Shown: positions 12,046 through 24,090, numbered from the stretch's first letter. The stretch: 64,000 bases of DNA from Macrostomum hystrix (GCA_950097015.1 CATNEN010000025.1:8234501-8298500), one strand, 5' to 3'. Notes: a model not told the origin generated them from the letters alone. Translations and numbers: made by a program.

Positions 12046-14128
12046 ATGATTCAGCCTCAGCCATTCGGTATTAGACACTGGCTAGCTGTGCTGGCCCTGT
12101 TAATGCTGACTGGCCTGCCTATAACGCCCAGCGTCCAGTTGACGAACTGCGGTCGCTGCGTCTGCGACTCGCCGGGCATCACTTGCGACTTCGAAAAAGT
12201 CAAGGACAGCATCACTAGCGGCACAAATCTAGCTGATTTTACACCCACCGTCAGCGTCATGCGCCGTCTCGAGTTGGATCCACTAGCCTATCGGGATCTG
12301 TACATCAACTGTAAGAATTCACCGGCTATAAAAAATCAACGCCTCAGTCGCAGCCTGCTGCGCGGCTATACCAACCTGAGCAAATTGTCTGTTGTCAAGT
12401 GCGACCTGGTCTCAATTGAACCGGACGCTCTGGTGGACCTAACTAATCTGCGAGAGCTGGACGTCAGCAACAACCAGCTGCAGCGCCTACCATCCGAGCT
12501 GTTCCGCTCGCGGTCGATGGTTAAACTGACGCTCAGCGAGAATCCCCGGCTGGCGTTAAACAACGATACATTTCGCGACTTCTCTGTGGATCGACTGGTA
12601 CTGTCCAACTGCGGCCTAGACGAATTCCCCTGGGATAGCCTGCGAGAGATTAGAGGTCTGCAGGATCTCACACTATCTCAGAATAACATCAGACTAGTGC
12701 CAACGGAAGCAATGCAACTGGTCACACAGCTGCGAGTACTCTATCTGGATGGCAATCCGCTGTCCTGCACTTGCTCCAAAAAGTGGCTAAGGGAGAAGAT
12801 AGACTGGAATCGAGTTTCTCCACCGATTATTAATGTAGGTTTTATTTAAGAAACTGTGATAGTCATTTAAAATCTGTTTGGATAATATTTATAGATAGCG
12901 TGACTCACCATTCTACCGAACCTAGATTTGATGCTATTTTTAGAACGCATGACTCACCATTTTTCCTAGCTCAGATTTGATGCTATTTTTAGATCGCATG
13001 ACTCGCAGTCTGTCTATTTTAGACTGCTATTTTTAGCATCAAGTAACGCATGAGTCACTATTACGAGTATAAGCTTGGTTCTGATTGGATGCTCCGCTCC
13101 TCCCTTCAGTCGGCCAAGCTGCCAAAGTGCGGCAGTCCACCAACTCTGCGCGACATTGAACTGACGCAACTGTCACCGAGCGATTTTCCTTGCCTGGCGC
13201 CGGAGATTCGCTCGGTGGACATCCGCCTGGAGCCGGACGCCGCCCAGCTGATCTGCTCGGCGGACTGGGAACGACCCGGCCCGATGACTTGGATCTATCG
13301 GCACCTGCCCATCTATCCGGACATTCCGAATGGCTATCCCAGCCGCACCTACGAGAGCAGCGGCGGGGTCTTCCGCCAGTCCGTTCGTCGGACGCCAGGC
13401 TACGAGCGTGAAAAGTACACCCTGACCGCCAGAGCCGCTGACGGCCAGACGACCAACTTCTCACTGACGCTGCACTGGCCGTTGACAGAAAACGGCGCCG
13501 ATTCGGCATCGACGCCGAACAAGAACAAAGACTCCCAGGACTCGAGCTCATCGGCCGGCGCAGGCGGTAGCAACAAGCTGCCGGCGGAGTCCAGAAGCCA
13601 ACCACCGACGGAAGCTCTGGCACCGGCAGCGGCGACTATTTTTCGCGCAAACAATTCACCCTGATTGAAATGATAATCGCCGTGGTTGGCACATTCATGG
13701 CTACCAGTTTGATATTCCTGCTAGCCTGTCAGGCCATCCAGTGGTACAACAAGCGCGACAAGAAGCGCTGGGCCGCCGGCTATGGGGGGCCACCCTACTC
13801 CTACAGCTACAACTCGCACCGGCCTCCGTCGCACGAATACGACGTGCCGCGTATCGACCAGCCATGCCTGTTGCCGAAGCCGCCGCCTCCGCCGTTGCAG
13901 CCGCCGCCTCCGCCGCCGCAGCACACTCTGCCAATGCCGCCCGGGCCAGTGTCTCTGTCATCGGCGTCGTCAGGCTCTGGCACAAGTGCGGCAGTGCAGA
14001 CCCTGCTGTCCAAGCAGCATCAGCAGCATCATCTGCCGATGGCGACATCCGCATCATCGAATGGCATCGGCATGGGAGACATGGAGTTTTTGGACTACGG
14101 CGGCCACCGAATGTTTAACCAGGCTTGA
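12046..14128 (+). CDS. LRR and Ig-like single-pass transmembrane receptor (2+ exons, one frame break)
   Basis: Likely a cell-surface adhesion or signalling receptor. Exon 1 is 12046-12834 (263 codons). It has an N-terminal hydrophobic signal peptide (residues about 12-28), an LRRNT cysteine cluster (CGRCVCDSPGITC), about six leucine-rich repeats and the start of an LRRCT (CTCSKKWLREK). Intron 1 is 12835-13109, phase 0, donor GTAGGT and acceptor CCCTTCAG. Exon 2 starts at 13110 and completes the LRRCT (KCGSPPTLRDIEL..DFPC), which confirms the splice. An Ig-like segment follows (LICSADW..MTWIY), but the expected second cysteine position reads YTLTA. A Ser/Gly-rich stalk, a transmembrane helix (about 13670-13730) and a proline-rich cytoplasmic tail (PKPPPPPLQPPPPPP) follow, with no kinase domain. 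The reading frame changes between about 13490 and 13640: the ectodomain frame stops at 13664, while the frame carrying the TM segment is already open upstream of it (DYFSRKQFTLIE). Trk, AMIGO and Kekkon-type proteins have similar architecture; the exact family is unclear. Confidence 0.85.
12835..13109 (+). other. Intron 1 of the LRR receptor gene with a small internal duplication
   Basis: A 275-bp phase-0 intron. It contains two diverged copies of a segment with GCATGACTCACCATT and AGATTTGATGCTATTTTTAG, roughly 60 bp apart. The polypyrimidine stretch CTCCTCCCTTCAG precedes exon 2. Confidence 0.85.
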
Positions 14129-14254
14129 AATGTTTTGTGTTCGTTAAATTCTAAAAAAATTCATTAACAGCGGACAAACAAAAGTGTAATATTAATTGTT
14201 TATTAGCACTAGTGTGTACCACGTTGTTACAAACTGTCTTCAGAAAGCACTTTA
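14129..14254 (+). other. Probable 3' flank of the LRR gene
   Basis: Short AT-rich sequence after the stop codon. I see no perfect AATAAA signal; TAATATTAATTG near 14188 is the only weak candidate. Confidence 0.3.
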
Positions 14255-14410
14255 AAATGGTTGGTAATTCAGTAGTTAATGCTTCGAAAATCTGGCCGAA
14301 AGGTCGGGAGTTCGATTCTCACCCCTGGAGAAACAATTTGTGTCCTAAATTCCGCCTTTGCTTCAGTTCACTCAGCTGTAGAATAGGTCATCCTCTCCCC
14401 AGTCCCTAGA
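14255..14410 (+). mobile_element. tRNA-derived SINE copy
   Basis: TGGTTGGTAATTCAGTAG resembles a tRNA 5' half with an A box, and GGTCGGGAGTTCGATTCTC contains a near-canonical B box. The body continues with ACAATTTGTGTCCTAAATTC and CAGTTCACTCAGCTGTAGA, and ends near GGTCATCCTCTCCCCAGTCC. The head, the TTTGTGTCCT block and the CACYCAGCTGT block are shared with the copy at 34.4 kb. Confidence 0.75.
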
Positions 14411-14850
14411 ATGACTAGCTGTACACAACAACGTAAGAATACTTAACGATTTGAGTTTAAAACGATTCGCCTGCCAGGAATCGGCTGCATTTATACTCGT
14501 ACAAATCTACCATTCATTAGAAAATTAATAATTTAAACTCACTCGCTTTTTGCTTATCTGTTTATTAGCTTTTTGTGTTCAATGCTCACCAAAGCCGTTC
14601 ACGTTCTCTAATGATCTCGAACAAATAATTATCTCCTGAATTGAACTTGTACAGCAGATTTGCTTGTTCTTCTATTCATAAAAAGTACAAGCCTCCATCG
14701 ACTTTCATTCTTGCCTTACTCTCAATAATTTTCATCGATTTATTTTGTAATTCCACTAGGGGAAGATTTCCAGAGCTCATGGAAGGATAGATGATTGATT
14801 TTCACACTAAGCGTGTATTCGATGTCAAGTCTATCAGTTTGGTAACCCCG
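14411..14850. other. Non-coding spacer
   Basis: AT-rich, no supported feature. Confidence 0.5.
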
Positions 14851-15190
14851 TTAGATTGCTTGGCAACAAGTAATCATGCACTTTTAGAAGAAAATAGATT
14901 GCTTAGCAACAAGAAATCATGCACTTTTAGAAGAAAATAGATTGCTTAGCAACAAAGAAATCATGCACTTTTAGAAGAAAATAGATTGCTTAGCAACAAG
15001 AAATCATGTACTTTTAGAAGAAAATAGATTGCTTAGCAACAAAGAAACCATGCACTTTTAGAAGAAAATAGATTGCTTAGCAACAAGAAATCATGCACTT
15101 TTAGAAGAAAATAGATTGCTTAGCAACAAGAAATTAGCACTTTTAGAAGAAAATGGATTGCTTAGCAACAAGAAATCATGTACTTTTACA
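14851..15190. repeat. 43-bp tandem array
   Basis: About eight copies of a unit containing AGATTGCTTAGCAACAAG, AAATCATGCAC and TTTTAGAAGAAAAT. Copies differ by single substitutions or by one extra A (ACAAAGAAA). Confidence 0.93.
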
Positions 15191-15705
15191 AGAGAAACTA
15201 GCCGTAATTGAAAGATATTTCCCTTTTTTCGCCTGTAATAACAGTCATAAGCTGAAAATTGTTTTCCTAGAATGTTTAATTTACTAATAATGTTTTTTTT
15301 ATAGAGGCTAAATTGATTATTTTGTTTGAGTTCCTGTTCCTTTTGTAATGTTTGTTGTTTGCAATAAAAATATTGCAATTGAGGCACTCGAGAAATTCAC
15401 TCACCTATGCCATTGTTGTTGCCCGATTAGTAAATAAGAAGATTTTGTAAAAATGTTTACTTTGCCATGCAATCGAAGATCATGTTCAAACTCGTTTTTT
15501 ATTAACGAAAAATACAAAGAAGGAATCGATAACGAAATGGAAGCTATCTACTGCCTAGCAGCTTTTCACTGGTTCGCTTAAACTAGAATTTCTTTTGAAG
15601 AAACTTAATTTTGGAGTTATGTTGCAATATCCATTTCAGTTTACCTTTTCTCTCATTTGCTTCCTAACCTTCATCACTTTAGGCTTTGTTCCGACTTATA
15701 TAATC
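15191..15705. other. Non-coding spacer
   Basis: AT-rich, without coding or repeat signals I can support. Confidence 0.5.
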
Positions 15706-18385
15706 CCATCTATCCCTCATACCCCAGTCCCATATTATCTCCATACTTAATTCCTTAGTCCAATCTCAACCTTATCTCTACTTTCCTAGTCCCATCTCAC
15801 CCTTGTCTCTACTTTCCTAGTCCCATCTCACCCTAATCTCTACTTTCCTAGTCCAATCTCACCCTTGTCTCTACTTTCCTAGTCCCATCTCACCCTAATC
15901 TCTACTTTCCTAGTCCCATCTCACCCTAATCTCTACTTTCTCAGTCCCATCTCACCCTAATCTCTACTTTCCTAGTCCAATCTCACCCTTGTCTCTACTT
16001 TCCTAGTCCCATCTCACCCTAATCTCTACTTTCCTAGTCCCATCTCACCCTAATCTCTACTTTCCTAGTCCCATCTCACCCTTATCTCTACTTTCCTAGT
16101 CCCATCTCACCCTAATCTCTACTTTCCTAGTCCCATCTCACCCTAATCTCTACTTTCTCAGTCCCATCTCACCCTTATCTCTACTTTCCTAGTCCCATCT
16201 CACCCTAATCTCTACTTTCCTAGTCCCATCTCACCCTAATCTCTACTTTTCTAGTCCCATCTCACCCTAATCTCTAGTTTCTCAGTCCCATCTCACCCTA
16301 ATCTCTAGTTTCTCAGTCCCATCTCACCCTTATCTCTAGTTTCTCAGTCCCATCTGACCCTTATCTCTAGTTTCTCAGTCCCATCTCACCCTTATCTCTA
16401 GTTTCTCAGTCCCATCTCACCCTTATCTCTAGTTTCTCAGTCCCATCTCACCCTTATCTCTAGTTTCTCAGTCCCATCTGACCCTTATCTCTAGTTTCTC
16501 AGTCCCATCTCACCCTTATCTCTAGTTTCTCAGTCCCATCTCACCCTTATCTCTAGTTTCTCAGTCCCATCTCACCCTTATCTCTAGTTTCTCAGTCCCA
16601 TCTCACCCTTATCTCTAGTTTCTCAGTCCCATCTCACCCTTATCTCTAGTTTCTCAGTCCCATCTGACCCTTATCTCTAGTTTCTCAGTCCCATCTCACC
16701 CTTATCTCTACGTTTCCTAGTCCCATCTCACCCTAATCTCTACTTTCTCAGTCCCATCTCACCCTAATCTCTACTTTCTCAGTCCCATCTCACCCTTATC
16801 TCTACTTTCCTAGTCCCATCTCACCCTAATCTCTACTTTCTCAGTCCCATCTCACCCTAATCTCTACTTTCCTAGTCCCATCTCACCCTAATCTCTACTT
16901 TCCTAGTCCCATCTCACCCTAATCTCTACTTTCTCAGTCCCATCTCACCCTTATCTCTACTTTCCTAGTCCCATCTCACCCTAATCTCTACTTTCTCAGT
17001 CCCATCTCACCCTTATCTCTACTTTCCTAGTCCCATCTCACCCTAATCTCTACTTTCTCAGTCCCATCTCACCCTTATCTCTACTTTCCTAGTCCCATCT
17101 CACCCTAATCTCTACTTTCTCAGTCCCATCTCACCCTAATCTCTACTTTCCTAGTCCCATCTCACCCTAATCTCTACTTTCCTAGTCCCATCTCACCCTA
17201 ATCTCTACTTTCTCAGTCCCATCTCACCCTTATCTCTACCTTCCTAGTCCAATCTCACCCTAATCTCTACTTTCCTAGTCCCATCTCACCCTAATCTCTA
17301 CTTTCTCAGTCCCATCTCACCCTAATCTCTACTTTCTCAGTCCCATCTCACCCTTATCTCTACTTTCCTAGTCCCATCTCACCCTAATCTCTACTTTCTC
17401 AGTCCCATCTCACCCTAATCTCTACTTTCCTAGTCCCATCTCACCCTAATCTCTACTTTCCTAGTCCCATCTCACCCTAATCTCTACTTTCTCAGTCCCA
17501 TCTCACCCTTATCTCTACTTTCCTAGTCCCATCTCACCCTAATCTCTACTTTCTCAGTCCCATCTCACCCTTATCTCTACTTTCCTAGTCCCATCTCACC
17601 CTAATCTCTACTTTCCTAGTCCCATCTCACCCTAATCTCTACTTTCCTAGTCCCATCTCACCCTAATCTCTACTTTCTCAGTCCCATCTCACCCTTATCT
17701 CTACTTTCCTAGTCCCATCTCACCCTAATCTCTACTTTCTCAGTCCCATCTCACCCTTATCTCTACTTTCCTAGTCCCATCTCACCCTAATCTCTACTTT
17801 CTCAGTCCCATCTCACCCTTATCTCTACTTTCCTAGTCCCATCTCACCCTAATCTCTACTTTCCTAGTCCCATCTCACCCTAATCTCTACTTTTCTAGTC
17901 CCATCTCACCCTTATCTCTAGTTTCTCAGTCCCATCTCACCCTTGTCTCTTCATTCTCAGTCCCATCTCACCCTTATCTCTAGTTTCTCAGTCCCATCTC
18001 ACCATTATCTCTTCATTCTCAGTCCCATCTCACCCTTGTCTCTTCATTCTCAGTCCCATCTCACCATTATCTCTTCATTCTCAGTCCCATCTCACCCTAA
18101 TCTCTAGTTTCTCAGTCCCATCTCACCCTAATCTCTAGTTTCTCAGTCCCATCTCACCCTTATCTCTAGTTTCTCAGTCCCATCTCACCCTTATCTCTAG
18201 TTTCTCAGTCCCATCCCACCCTAATCTCTAGTTTCTCAGTCCCATCTCACCCTAATCTCTAGTTTCTCAGTCCCATCTCACCCTTATCTCTAGTTTCTCA
18301 GTCCCATCTCACCCTAATCTCTAGTTTCTCAGTCCCATCTCACCCTTATCTCTAGTTTCTCAGTCCCATTTTACGCTTATCCATT
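15706..18385. repeat. 31-bp minisatellite array, about 86 copies
   Basis: The unit is CTACTTTCCTAGTCCCATCT followed by CACCCTAATCT. The main alternatives are TTTCTCAG for TTTCCTAG, CTAGTTTCTC, CCTTATC for CCTAATC and CTTCATTCTC. Variant types are regionally clustered: the CTAG-TTTCTCAG type dominates at 16260-16700 and after 18080, which suggests local homogenisation. The right end decays into TTTTACGCTTATCC. Confidence 0.96.
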
Positions 18386-18955
18386 CTCTTCATTTTATTT
18401 CTAAACCGAGTTCATAGGTTCCAATCAAGCATCAAATTTGAATTCCAGTTAGTTACAAATTTTATATATAATTTTTTCTATCAGTTTGTGTCGATCAAAA
18501 TCCGGCACAAATTATGTTTATCTAAATTTGCACGAACGATGAAAGTGTACCGACTTATTAAATACCAGTAAAAGACTTTGGTTTTGTTATAATGATGCCT
18601 TATGCAAGCAGAATATATACAGATATCATATTTATATCCCGAATTCCGTATGCCTTTTAATATTCTGATTAAAAGAAAGGTGAGAGTCGACACAGATGCG
18701 GGCAAATACAGTTTAGGACACATTGGGTGATTGAATTTATAGTAAATAAACTTGACATTTTATGGCCTCTGACTAATACTTGTAATATTAATAATACTAG
18801 CTTCCACTTGCCTATAGTGCTGGTAGCAAGGAATGAAAGATGTATAAAAGTGGAACTAAGTACAGATCAAGAAATAAAGTTTCAAGATATCTTTACAGAA
18901 AATGTTGCTGTGATTTGCCGGAACGGAAAATCATCTTAATTTTGGTGCACTTAAA
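18386..18955. other. Non-coding AT-rich spacer
   Basis: Short open frames at 18481-18723 (minus) and 18727-18939 (plus) lack recognisable domains. I see no feature to support a gene. Confidence 0.5.
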
Positions 18956-19218
18956 TCCCAATTTATAGAAAAATCCCAGATTCAACAGAATCCCAATTTT
19001 ACACAATCTCGATTTTCTTTAATCACTACTCTGTACAAAATCCCGTTTTACCGAAATCCAATTCTGTACAAAATCCCGATTTGCTGAAATCTAATTCTTC
19101 ACAAAATCCCGATTTACCAAAATCAAATTCTGTACAAAATCCCGATTTACCGAAATCCAATTCTGTACAAAATCCCGATTTGTTAAGATCCAATTCTGTA
19201 CAAAATCCCGATTTACTT
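18956..19218. repeat. Degenerate ~33-bp tandem repeat
   Basis: Repeats of CAAAATCCCGATTTACC and GAAATCCAATTCTGTA, becoming regular at about 19030-19215. Because 33 is a multiple of 3, an 11-residue periodic peptide is open on both strands (KSNSVQNPDLP on plus, FCTELDFGKSG on minus). Presence on both strands argues against coding. Confidence 0.85.
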
Positions 19219-19682
19219 GTCACAAAGAACCCCGCAGTACGACAAGATGCACAAGACAGCATTCTCTTTAAAAAAGATAAAACAATTTGCCAAGCAAGCA
19301 AGCGGCAGCAGACAGAACCAGACATCCGACAGAAAAAAAGCAACAGAGAAGTGAAAAAAGCAATATTTTATGACAAGAGACTAACAATTTATGTGTAAGG
19401 CTCTCTCTTTCTCTCTTCATCTAAATCGTGCTGCACGGCAGAATCGCCAATGGTTGAGGAAATTTTTTGTCGGTGGATTTTTACCTTCCATCGAAGATTT
19501 TCCTTTTTCTTAATTGTTTCCTTTCTCTTGCTATGCTAAGTAATGCTTGACCTATTAGGAGACAGCGGGTAGGACATTGTGTGACAGCTGACGTTTTGCT
19601 TGCAGCGAAAGATTCAACCAAATTTCCTGCACGTCACGCTTGATTTCTTTACTCTATTGACCCTTAGAAGAAGACATTTTGT
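19219..19682. other. Non-coding spacer
   Basis: No supported feature. Confidence 0.45.
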
Positions 19683-19694
19683 ATGCACCGCGAC

Positions 19695-20272
19695 ACTAGA
19701 TCTCTGACTAGATCTCTGACTAGATCACTGACTAGATCACTGACTAGATCACTGACTAGATCACTGACTAGATCACTGACTAGATCACTGACTAGATCAC
19801 TGACTAGATCTCAGACTAGATCTCAGACTAGATCACTGACTAGATCACTGACTAGATCACTGACTAGATCACTGACTAGATCTCAGACTAGATCACTGAC
19901 TAGATCTCTGACTAGATCTCTGACTAGATCACTGACTAGATCACTGACTAGATCTCAGACTAGATCACTGACTAGATCTCAGACTAGATCACTGACTAGA
20001 TCTCAGACTAGATCTCAGACTAGATCTCAGACTAGATCACTGACTAGATCACTGACTAGATCACTGACTAGATCTCAGACTAGATCACTGACTAGATCTC
20101 AGACTAGATCTCAGACTAGATCACTGACTAGATCACTGACTAGATCACTGACTAGATCTCAGACTAGATCACTGACTAGATCTCAGACTAGATCTCTGAC
20201 TAGATCTCTGACTAGATCACTGACTAGATCTCTGACTAGATCACTGACTAGATCTCTGACTAGATCTTTAGC
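19695..20272. repeat. 12-bp minisatellite encoding an open TRSL/TRSQ frame
   Basis: About 48 copies of a 12-bp unit in three types: GACTAGATCACT, GACTAGATCTCA and GACTAGATCTCT. The period is a multiple of 3, so a 212-codon frame (19683-20321) of TRSL and TRSQ tetrapeptides stays open. Copy differences change amino acids and no domain flanks the repeat, so I treat it as non-coding. Confidence 0.95.
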
Positions 20273-20786
20273 TAGAACTGTGACGAGACACGTTAAAAAG
20301 ATTTATTGGATGTTTAGCTAGATCCATGACAAATTCAGTGATAATGCATCACTCGATTAATGACCAAGCATTGCAGTACTTTTCTAAATGCATGTTTTAT
20401 GCATGCATGCCCTAGGCAAGCAAATGAAACGTATTTTTTCATGCTCGTGAAGAGAAGAAGTGCCAAATTTGTCCAAAGAATGACAAGTCAATCAAAATTT
20501 TCTGGTTGCTGTGCAGTCTACAGTGTCAATCGCACTCTCGCGTTGAAAAAATATCTTATCAGCCAAGCTAACTGATTGTCCCGCGGACGAAAAGAACTGT
20601 GGATTAGTAATTCATACTCACAATCACTTGGAGAATATTTTTTTAGGCTTCAGATATTCAAGAGATTAGTCTGCAGCCAGAAATTATGTTTTACAAAGAT
20701 AAGAATATATTATTTAAATTATATATTGTATAGTAGTAGAAATTGTAGTATTCTTTGTAGTATAGTGCTAGAAAGTTAAAATAAGG
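20273..20786. other. Non-coding spacer
   Basis: AT-rich; a TATAT-rich patch lies near 20705-20760. No gene supported. Confidence 0.45.
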
Positions 20787-21570
20787 TCGGTACTCAAAAT
20801 CGAAGCGGGTGTAACAGTAAGTATCGAAGCAGGAATCGCACCAAGAATCGAAAACGGGAAACGCACCAAGAATCGAAAACGGGAATCGCACCAAGAATCG
20901 AAACAGGAATCGCACCAAGAATCGAAGCATGTGTCACCGTAAGAATCGAAGGAGGAATCGTAACAGAAATCGCACCAAGAATCGAAACATGAATCGCACC
21001 AAGAATCGTAGCAGGTATCACAGCCAGAATCGAAGCAGGAATCGCACCAAGTATCGAGGGGGGAATCGCACCAAGTATCGAGGGGGGAATCGCACCAATA
21101 ATCGAAACAGTAGTCACAGTAAGAATCGAAGCAGGAATCGTACCAAGAATCGAAACAAGAGTCACAACAAGAATCGAAGCAGGAATCGCACCAAAAATCG
21201 AAACAGGTGTCACAGTCGGAATCGAAGCAAGAATCACACGAACATTTGAAGCAGGTGCCACAGTAAAAATCAAAACGGGAATCGCACCAAGAATCGAAAA
21301 CGGGAATCGCACCAAGAATCGAAACAGGAATCGCACCAAGATTCGTAGCAGGTGTCACAGTCGGAATCGGAGCAGGAATCGCACCAAGATTTGAAGCATG
21401 TGTCACAGTAAGAATCGAAACGGGAATCGCACCAAGAGTCGAAACAGGAATCGCACCAAGAATCGTAGCAGGTGTCACAGCCAGAATCGAAACAGGAATC
21501 GCACCAAGTATCGAGGCGGGAATCGCACCAAGTATCGAGGCGGGAATCGCACCAACAGTCGCTGCAACAA
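20787..21570. repeat. 24-bp tandem array (dimer of diverged 12-mers)
   Basis: Units of AATCGAAACAGG plus AATCGCACCAAG, with variants AATCGAAGCAGG, TATCGAGGGGGG and CACAGTAAG. Open frames exist on both strands (minus up to 236 codons) because the unit length is a multiple of 3. No independent coding evidence is seen. Confidence 0.92.
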
Positions 21571-22715
21571 TCTTAACCGGCTTGAAGAATCGCAGTAAGA
21601 TTTGCTGTCAGACGGTGAATTGGCGTGAAGTCTCTTCTGTGGTTTCTATTTCTATATATTTAGAAGCCCCTGTTAGCATGGATGCTGGACCCGAGCTCAG
21701 TGATGAAAGCCCATGTGTTGCCTATGCTCATAGTTACTAAGCAATATAGACAATACTAGCTTCGAGTAGCAACCATGTGACAGGCTACTAATGAAGCCCC
21801 GGCGCAATCTTAGATGTCGCAGTAGACCCTATCGATTATCGATCTACTCCTGTCCTTGTACCGGGCCCGCGCTACATCGGGCTGGTATCGACCGATTTGG
21901 GATCTTAACGTAGGGGGAAAAAGGCCGTTTTTTCAAGACAGGCTGGCATCATCCGAACAGAAGTCAGCCGCGAAATGCCTTCGGGGCTTGTAGGGCCGAT
22001 CAATAGACTGACACCACCGAACCCCCATGCAGGTCAGCTTCAGTGCGAATTTAAAATTGGCCCCTACGGAGCCATTTTCTCTCTCTCACTCAAAAATTGC
22101 CAAAACAACTCTCCGGTTCCAATTGTGCCCTTGCCGCCTTTCTTTTAAAATCCTAATACGGGTTGATGGGATAATTCTAGCGGATTATAGGAAGATTATC
22201 CCCTCTAGGCTCCCCCCCGGAGGTCTATAGACAGTCCAGATATCAGGTGGCCACGCGCCGTCCCACCCCATGGCTTGTTACGCAACACCGGCACAAAATG
22301 ATGTCAATGCTGGGCCCCGAGTTTGTCATTGTCCAGCTGTCTGCAAAATCTATGAAAATTTTAAGCGTGCGGCTTGTTGGGATGAATGAATTGAAGGGGA
22401 CACTCACTCTAGGCCTATTCAAAGAATGAAGAAGAATTCATGGGCCGAATTTCAGTCTGGTCTCAAGTGGGATCCGAGAAGAGGGAATTATTGAGAAGGA
22501 GGTTGTTGGCAAGCGGTTCTTCAAAACTTCAAAATAAAATGGAAATTCGATATGGATTCTCCCATAGTGTCCATTTTGCTGTGTCAAGTTTGGTCCGGGG
22601 GGACATATTAGATTCATCCGGTTTGGGTCGAGTTTTATTACGATGAATTATGTGCTGTCGTAGTTTTGATCTCCCAAAAACACAGATATAATCTACAGAT
22701 CCTCCGTTGAATTTC
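21571..22715. other. GC-richer unclassified segment, possibly part of a mobile element
   Basis: Composition differs from the neighbouring AT-rich spacers, with runs such as CCGGGCCCGCGC near 21860 and CTCCCCCCGGAGG near 22210. Short frames show no domain. With the 66-bp array and similar sequence at 23470-23780 it may form one non-autonomous element, but no terminal repeats were found. Confidence 0.35.
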
Positions 22716-23470
22716 TCAGGGAGGTCATTGACCCCCTAGATAACCAGGGCAAAATATAGAATAAATCTTCTATTCACTTTCTCAGGGGGGTCATTGACCC
22801 CCTAGATAACCCAGCCAGCATGTAGAATAATATTCTATTCACTTTACGAGCGAGGTCATTGACCCCCCCAGATAACCAAGCCAAAATATAAAATAAATCT
22901 TGCATTCATTTTCTCAGGGGGGTCATTGACCCCTTGAGAACCCAGCCAACATTTAGACTAAATATTCTATTCACTTTCTCGGGGAGGTCATTGACCCCCT
23001 AGATAACCCCGCCAGCATGTAGAATAATATTCTATTCACTTTACGAGCGAGGTCATTGACCCCCCTAGATAACCAAGCCAACATATAAAAGAAAACTTGT
23101 ATTCATTTTCTCAGGGGGGGTCATTGACCCCTTGAGAACCCAGCCAACATTTAGACTAAATATTCTATTCACTTTCTCGGGGAGGTCATCGACCCCCTAG
23201 ATAACCCCGCCAAAATATTGAATAAATATTCTATTCACTTTCTCAGGGGGTCATTGACCCCCTAGATAACCCAGCCAGCATGTAGAATAATATTCTATTC
23301 ACTTTACGAGCGAGGTCATTGACCCCCCTAGATAACCAAGCCAACATATAAAAGAAAACTTGTATTCATTTTCTCAGGGGGGTCATTGACCCCTTGAGAA
23401 CCCAGCCAACATTTATACTAAATATTCTATTCACTTTCTCAGGGAGGTCATTGACCCTAAAGCTGAGATA
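22716..23470. repeat. ~66-bp tandem array carrying palindromes GGGGTCATTGACCCC
   Basis: Twelve copies; GGTCATTGACC cores begin near 22723, 22789, 22854, 22921, 22986 and then at similar spacing to about 23446. Each unit has TATTCTATTCACTTTCTC, the palindrome, and GATAACCCAGCCA or TTGAGAACCCAGCC. Unit variants (ACGAGCGAGGTCATT, CCTTGAGAACC) recur in order, so blocks of three to four units were duplicated. Confidence 0.93.
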
Positions 23471-24076
23471 TATAGGGATCAATTACCTCCCTTGATCTAA
23501 TCCACAATAAAAACCTGCTACTGTCCTTATCTGTGGGGGGTCAAGTGACCCCGGTCAGATTCTGTTAGCCGCGACCACGAGACAAAAGCCTACAAGTGTC
23601 TGGAGTGGTTCTTCTAAGATCCCAAAAAATCACGGGGACCCCCTGTCTGATGGGAATATCCATACCAAAACTCCCAGCCAGTGACCCAACACTTCAGGCC
23701 CAATACGCCGGAGGTTAAACAAACACCCCGTTACCGCGGGGCAATCTTCCCGTTTCCCTTACATTTCCCACCTGGTTGAAGCTCGAAAATTCGTAAAAAA
23801 AGAAGAAAAAATCGAGAATCGGACAGCGTTTTTAGGAGAAGCGGAAAAGAAGATGTCGGGCCAAGCAACAGGTCATTGCGGGAGGGCCTGGCACCAGCTG
23901 GAGTCACTCAGACAGCAGAACAGTGGATCAAAGCAGACTGGGCTGAAATTAGAGTCAGCTGTTTCATCTTTCCCCCGCCAAACTTGTCTCCTCCTGTCCT
24001 CCGAAAATGTTCCCACCCCATCCTAGGTCTCCTTTTTAACTGCCGTAGCTGATCCTCTGACCGCGCTTTGACTAGC

Positions 24077-24090
24077 GTTGCCATGGCAAC
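24077..24090. promoter_or_regulatory. Perfect palindromic X-box (RFX-type site)
   Basis: GTTGCCATGGCAAC is a full 14-bp match to the X-box consensus bound by RFX factors, which often control ciliary genes. A TATA-like TTATAAAG follows at about 24130. Binding is inferred from the motif alone, and no downstream coding region was identified. Confidence 0.5.

Noticed and set aside
12366-12671. Minus-strand ORF inside LRR exon 1
   Set aside because: Shadow of the LRR coding sequence with no domain of its own.
20768-21478. Minus-strand 236-codon frame of DSCFDSWCD and GAIPVSIL type
   Set aside because: A 24-bp repeat keeps several frames open on both strands. There is no start context, domain or splice signal.
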